64,000 nt of DNA from Adenanthera pavonina (lineage: Eukaryota; Streptophyta; Magnoliopsida; Fabales; Fabaceae): NCBI GenBank assembly GCA_026686845.1, contig JAIVEN010000012.1:15068501-15132500 (forward strand), written 5' to 3'. This document shows positions 59,501-64,000 of the stretch, piece after piece. The position numbers and the translations under genes are program-made. Numbering within the stretch: position 1 is the stretch's first letter; each line of letters opens with the position of its first letter. The notes under the pieces are model-generated. The model did no database searches and was not told where the DNA came from. It worked only from the letters and a program-made list of their open reading frames with translations.

Positions 59501-62360
59501 TTATCGGTGGTGTCATATACATCCTTTGAGGACTAGTATGTAAAGATATATGCTTTGTCTTAACGAATGTGGGAGACTGATGAGGATAGGAGAATTTCAA
59601 TTATCTGTACTTTTCCTCAAGGGGGATTCCCAAGAGGAAATTAGCAAAGAAAATGGAGAAATCCTAATTATAAGAGATAAGTTAAGTTGTTAAGTATTAT
59701 AAGTGATGGGAAGTGTAGAGAGTGAATATGGAAATGATGATTGAATCTTGAAGGTTGAGGTATTCTAAAGCGGTGAAAGAACTGTGAGAGAATCCAATCT
59801 ATTGGTTTGGATACCAAGTTGGATGCAACAATGGTGGAGAATAAGTTAATTAGTGGGAGTTTGTATTTGCAATAAAAATATGCATTTTGGAGTCAAGATA
59901 AGTATCGGATGTTAAAGACCTTAGCAATAATGATGACGGTGATCTTAGTGCCATCAACAAGGACAATAAAGAGACGGTGATTGTCACCTGGAGTGTCGTG
60001 TTCACAAATTGTGCAAGAAGTGATTGGATAATTTCGAAATGAATCAGAAGGTCAAACAATGTTGAAAGGATATGAGATATGGTTAAGAGGTCACTAAAGT
60101 CTTTTGGGCTAAACCCAAATTGAAGAGAGAGACTCTTGTCTATTTTATGGTGGATAAGGGTCCAGAAAGAGGCGGAGTTAAATCGTGAGATAAAAGGTTG
60201 TTTGGAATTGGATGTATTGATGAGTTTTAAAATTGGAGGATGACCAGTATGGGTTTGGATAAGGACTGTGGTGATATCTTGTAAGGAGCAATATACGGAG
60301 AACGAGTTGGAATTTTAAGTTATAAAAGATTGAAGGTGAGTTTTACAAGTAAGAACAAAGTACAAGAGATACCTAAGCTATGAGGAGTTTAGGAAGTGAT
60401 GGTCAAGTAAGGATTCTGAAATTGATGAAAGAGTTTTCATAACTCTCTTTCTGATTTAATGTAAGGTTGATAAGGGGAATATATTGTCAACTAGTTGTGG
60501 ATGAGAAGTTGACCTTATTAATGGCTGTGGTTTGTGAAAGTGATTCAAGTATTGAAATGTCATGGGTATGGACTGAAGGAAGCTTCTTTCTTGGTATATC
60601 CCCTTCTCATAAAAGGAATTGTGAGACAACGTATTACAAATTAATGTGTCGGTTACCCTTAAGATGCTTAAAGGTAGAAGTCGTGGAGCTGATGCAATTC
60701 TATATGCTTTTGCCCCTGGGTTTTTCCCAGTAACAGTTCTAGTGAATATGGGAAATCATTGTTATTGGGAAGCATGAGACAATCTCGTGTGGTATGGAAT
60801 CATGAGTCTAGAACTATCGGTTAACTAGTTGAGGCTTAATGCCAGCTGGTTACGCATTTAACGCACCAGTTACTCGTGGTATGAGGTACTAGTGGACTAA
60901 GAGTGAAAGACTTGGTGATAATATCTACGGGAACTCAATTCCGCTTAAATTCATGGTCTTAGATGTCTATCTCCTGAAAGATTGATTGAGTATAACTAAC
61001 CAATCAATCCGTACGTGGTAGTGATTCATTGATCATGAGATAAGCCATTTATCATCTAATGGAAGGAATTCCAAATCTTTCAATGACAATGAGAAGGAGG
61101 AAGGAATTAAAGACCCAAAAGCAGCCTAAGCAGGATTCACAGAGATATAAGTAGGTGGTGTCATTGTAATGGTAGAGTTGGATTGAAAAAAAAAAGTTGA
61201 GTTGTGAGTAAAGACCTAAACATTACTGGTAAAGGGTAAACAAGTTGTAACTATGGTGTTTACTGGTAAAGGGTAAACAAGTTGTAACTATGGTATAACA
61301 ATAAGGGGTATTAGATGGCTCATAGCCTCTTGCTATAAGCAACAGGACTATAAGATCTGCAGTGGGAAATGAAACTTGAACAGTAGAATAGAAGTATACA
61401 TGGGGGATACAAGTGCATTGTACAACCCTATATACAAAAGTGAAGGAATCAAAGTGCACAGCAAAAGCCAACATAAGGAGTAAGTGGATAGGATATGGCA
61501 AAGGCTATAAGCCTTACAATTTGAGAGATTTATCCATAAGCAAGATTGTCGGAGAGATACGATGTAATAAGAAGCGTGTGGGAAAGAAACGACATAGAAG
61601 AGAAAAGAAAATGGGAAGGACCTTTATCAAGAATATGAGATGTTAATGATTAGTGGTTGGTACAGAGGTTTTATGAGGTTACAGATTCATTTTGGAAAGT
61701 GGCCTTACTATAAGGAAATATAGTTTGGTCACTGAAGAAGTTGTTTTGATGCTAATAAGACCAAGGGAATTTTTGTGGACTTTAAAGATGTGAGGGTTTT
61801 GCTTATACCTTTAGTAGTGCCATTTGGTTGAGAAGTGCAAGATAGAGAGTTTTTTTATATGGTATGCGCTTGGACAGTGCAATAAGAATGACTTTCAGAA
61901 TGTTCAGTGATGGTTTTAAATTGGTTTATGCCAAAAGTGTAGCTAATGGATTCCATGAGATGCGATAAGCATGGTTAATCCAGTGCATACTACTAAGTTA
62001 AGGAAGGCTCAGTATTGACATGCAAATTAATGCCAAGAGAGATAGTGATATGGAGATCAAGAAGTGATACTGTAGAATTTTGAACAGTAAATCATGTAGC
62101 AAGAGAAATGTCGACATTGAGTTTGATGGTCTGAATTGTCAAGTAGTGGATTATCTTACTTGACAAATCTTGTCTATAATGGTAATGAAAGAGAGAGAGA
62201 ACTATTAGTTGAAGAAGGAATGTGTGAAGAAAGCAATAATCCGTGTCATAGAAGAAGTGGTTGTGAGAAGTTCAAATAATTGGATCGTTACACAAGGTAG
62301 CTATGGCTTAAGGAATCTCCAGGTAAAGGGTGTGATAGGAAAAGGTTGTCGACTGAAAAG
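59501..62360 (+). other. Non-coding internal region of element B
   Basis: Parallels 8700-11350 of element A with many substitutions but conserved order. A 33-bp direct duplication built on TTTACTGGTAAAGGGTAAAC and GTTGTAACTATGGT occurs at about 61226-61292 and is absent from A. ORFs of 77-92 codons here are not conserved as frames in A. Confidence 0.6.
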
Positions 62361-64000
62361 TGTTAGATGTGCTGGCTTCCCAAGAGGGGGGTGAATTGGA
62401 AAGATTAAAATTTTCTGTAGAACTTTAAGAAAGTGAGAAAAGTAAAGATGACAGTAAAATAGAGTATAAATAAATAATTAGTGAAAGCAGTAATAGAGAA
62501 GGGAAGACACAGATGTTTATCCTGGTTTGGTCTCTCAATCTTGACCTATGTCTAATCCCTAAGCCACTACTTGAGATTTTCCACTATCTTGCAACAATTC
62601 AGTGGGCTTCTTGCAAATGCCACAGTACAGCATTGATGTTCTGTTTCTAGAGCTCACACTTTCACTCTTTGCACTCTCACTAAGTGCTTCCCTAATCCCT
62701 TGTGGTATTCCCTCACAAGAAAATCTTTCTTCCAGATTAAGATAAGATTGTTTACAATGAATAAACTCTCTTAATCAGAGTGTATATGAAAGTTAAGGTA
62801 CAAAGAATGAAGCATATGAGAGTAAGAGACTTTGAGTAGATGATTTGGTAGAGTTTCAGTATATACAAAGTTAAAATTGTTACCAACAACTTCAAATGAT
62901 ATTATATTTATAGATTTTGGTCTCAACTATACGTTAGAAACAAAATCTATTTGTTGGAGAAGTTACCCAATGGTTACTCTGAAAAACTATCCATTCATCA
63001 ACCGCATTTAATGCTTCTGATACTCAAAGTTCAAATTTTGGTTAGTCAATAGACGAATTTTGTAGAGACCGAAGGCTAAAGACTTCAATGTTGAATATTC
63101 AAAGTTCGTCTGTCATGAAGTAAAGTTCGAATTTTGATCTTTGAAAATGTTTGTATGCTGGAACATACGAATTTTCAAGAAAAAAGTTCTTCTTAAATGA
63201 GTGAACAGTAGTTCCATTTTGCTACAATGCCTTCAAAATTTGAATTTTGAAACCCAAAATTCGTCTATCAGTAGCTGGGTTAATAAGGCATAGTAGTTTA
63301 TCTTATTCAAAATTCAAATTTTTAAAGGTCAAAGTTCATCTGTCAGAGAGACCTCTTTTCAAACTTACTTCAAAGTTCAAATTTATGAATACTGTCATTC
63401 GTATGTCAACATATTATTATAACAGAGTCACAAGCTTTGTTTCTGAAACTCGAATTTTCATGTTCAAAGTTTGTCTGTCAATGAGCAATTTTGAAGCCCT
63501 ATTTAAACCTGGTTTCAGATGAACTTTGACATATTTTTAAACGAATTTTTCGATTTTCACAAGTTACATTTTATCTTAAATTCAAAATTTTAAAAGCCAA
63601 AGATCATCTGTCAGAGAAAGCTCTTTTCAGAACGTATCAAAATTTGAATTTCTCAAGTCAAAATTCATCTATCAGAGAAGCCTCTTTTTAGACTTGTTCA
63701 TTTTTAATACGATATTCAAATTTCCAAAGCCAAAGTTCAAATTTTCAAAATAGCAGATCAGTATAAACCTTTCAAACTTCATCTGTTGGTGGGTGTTTTT
63801 CAAATATTCCATGAATTAACATAAAATCAAGGTTTTAAAATATCTTTACACCAAATCAAAGTCTTTTACTCAAATTAAAATATTACTAGATATTCTACAT
63901 CTATTCTTGCACTGATTTCTCCAGAATTCCTTCATTTGAAACCTTTTGTGCATCTTTGATATCTTTATTCCAAGCTCTTGAAAGTTAGTTTGGAATCATC
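62361..64000 (-). repeat. SIRE-like LTR (copy C2), running off the window
   Basis: The + strand begins TGTTAGATGTGCTGGCTTCC, the complement of the LTR's CA end, and follows the 14858-16390 copy throughout: CAAGAGGGGGGTGAATTGG, TATCCTGGTTTGGTC, then the AATTTGAA / GTCTGTCAG repeat zone (63010-63800). It reaches TTTGGAATCATC at the last base. The C1 copy continues TAAAACA and ends, so only about 8 bp are missing. It is inserted into element B. Confidence 0.8.

Larger units (their letters stand above)
53013..62360 (+). mobile_element. Ty3-type LTR retrotransposon, second copy of family A (element B)
   Basis: 5' LTR (53013-58828), intact primer site (58832-58843) and an internal region that parallels element A: PBS flank, gag remnant, then the same non-coding 3 kb. 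The internal region is interrupted at 62361 by a SIRE-type LTR. The 3' LTR would lie beyond the window. As in A, no pol was recognised. Confidence 0.85.

Noticed and set aside
1..64000. A new defence system, gene cluster or secondary-metabolite pathway
   Set aside because: No set of adjacent intact genes exists. All coding traces are transposon-derived and broken.

Overview
This window is plant nuclear DNA. It is AT-rich and packed with long-LTR retrotransposons, CACTA, Helitron and Mutator-like elements. I find no intact host gene, no rRNA or tRNA gene and no bacterial-type gene organisation. The retroelements use the plant initiator-Met tRNA primer site (TGGTATCAGAGC), one has a SIRE/Maximus-like layout with an envelope-like reading frame, and one CACTA carries a plant TNP2 transposase. 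A gene-poor, probably pericentromeric or heterochromatic part of a TE-rich flowering-plant genome (probably a eudicot) is the best reading. The species cannot be told from the sequence alone.

Layout. 2-1997: a near-complete non-autonomous CACTA element with a subterminal GGCGGCGAC/GTCGCCGCTGAAAG array and a GC-rich minisatellite core. 3165-4628: a degenerate CACTA of a second family. 4640-5268: an inverted fragment of LTR family A. 5269-14376: a full-length but decayed Ty3-type element (A) with 2.6-kb LTRs, a primer site and a gag remnant. 14377-14857: another A-family LTR piece, cut by a SIRE-like copia element on the minus strand (LTR 14858-16390, envelope-like pseudogene 16689-21790). That gene is itself split by an LTR of family D.

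21950-35529 is a thicket of family-D LTRs in both orientations, nested with a copia-type solo LTR (25071-27565) that holds a Mutator-like MITE. 31766-39237 is a broken Helitron. Its helicase gene is split at 32275 by an LTR-type insertion (E, 32275-36697), which carries yet another D LTR. The same Helitron also hosts a complete CACTA (37299-38622) that carries a captured cyclophilin fragment. About 40622-50418 is a TNP2-bearing CACTA (F), interrupted by a 4.9-kb Tat/Ogre-like long LTR (G).

53013 to the window end is a second copy of family A (B). Its 5' LTR is inflated from about 2.5 to 5.8 kb by six head-to-tail 654-bp units. A second SIRE-like LTR begins in its internal region at 62361 and runs off the window about 8 bases before its expected end.

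Nothing here works as a pathway. What can be read is the order of insertions, because several nested elements still have target-site duplications: gac for the CACTA, ttaaa, ctcca and ataaa for LTRs, 9 bp for the Mutator-like MITE and 11 bp for a foldback element. The least ordinary signals are the exactly periodic 654-bp expansion inside an LTR, conserved covarying stem-loops shared by LTR families A, B and D, a gag stop codon shared by two separate insertions, the cyclophilin capture, and a gene-like promoter/exon/intron arrangement inside the G LTR. All homology statements rest on reading and memory of protein families. No database search was run.
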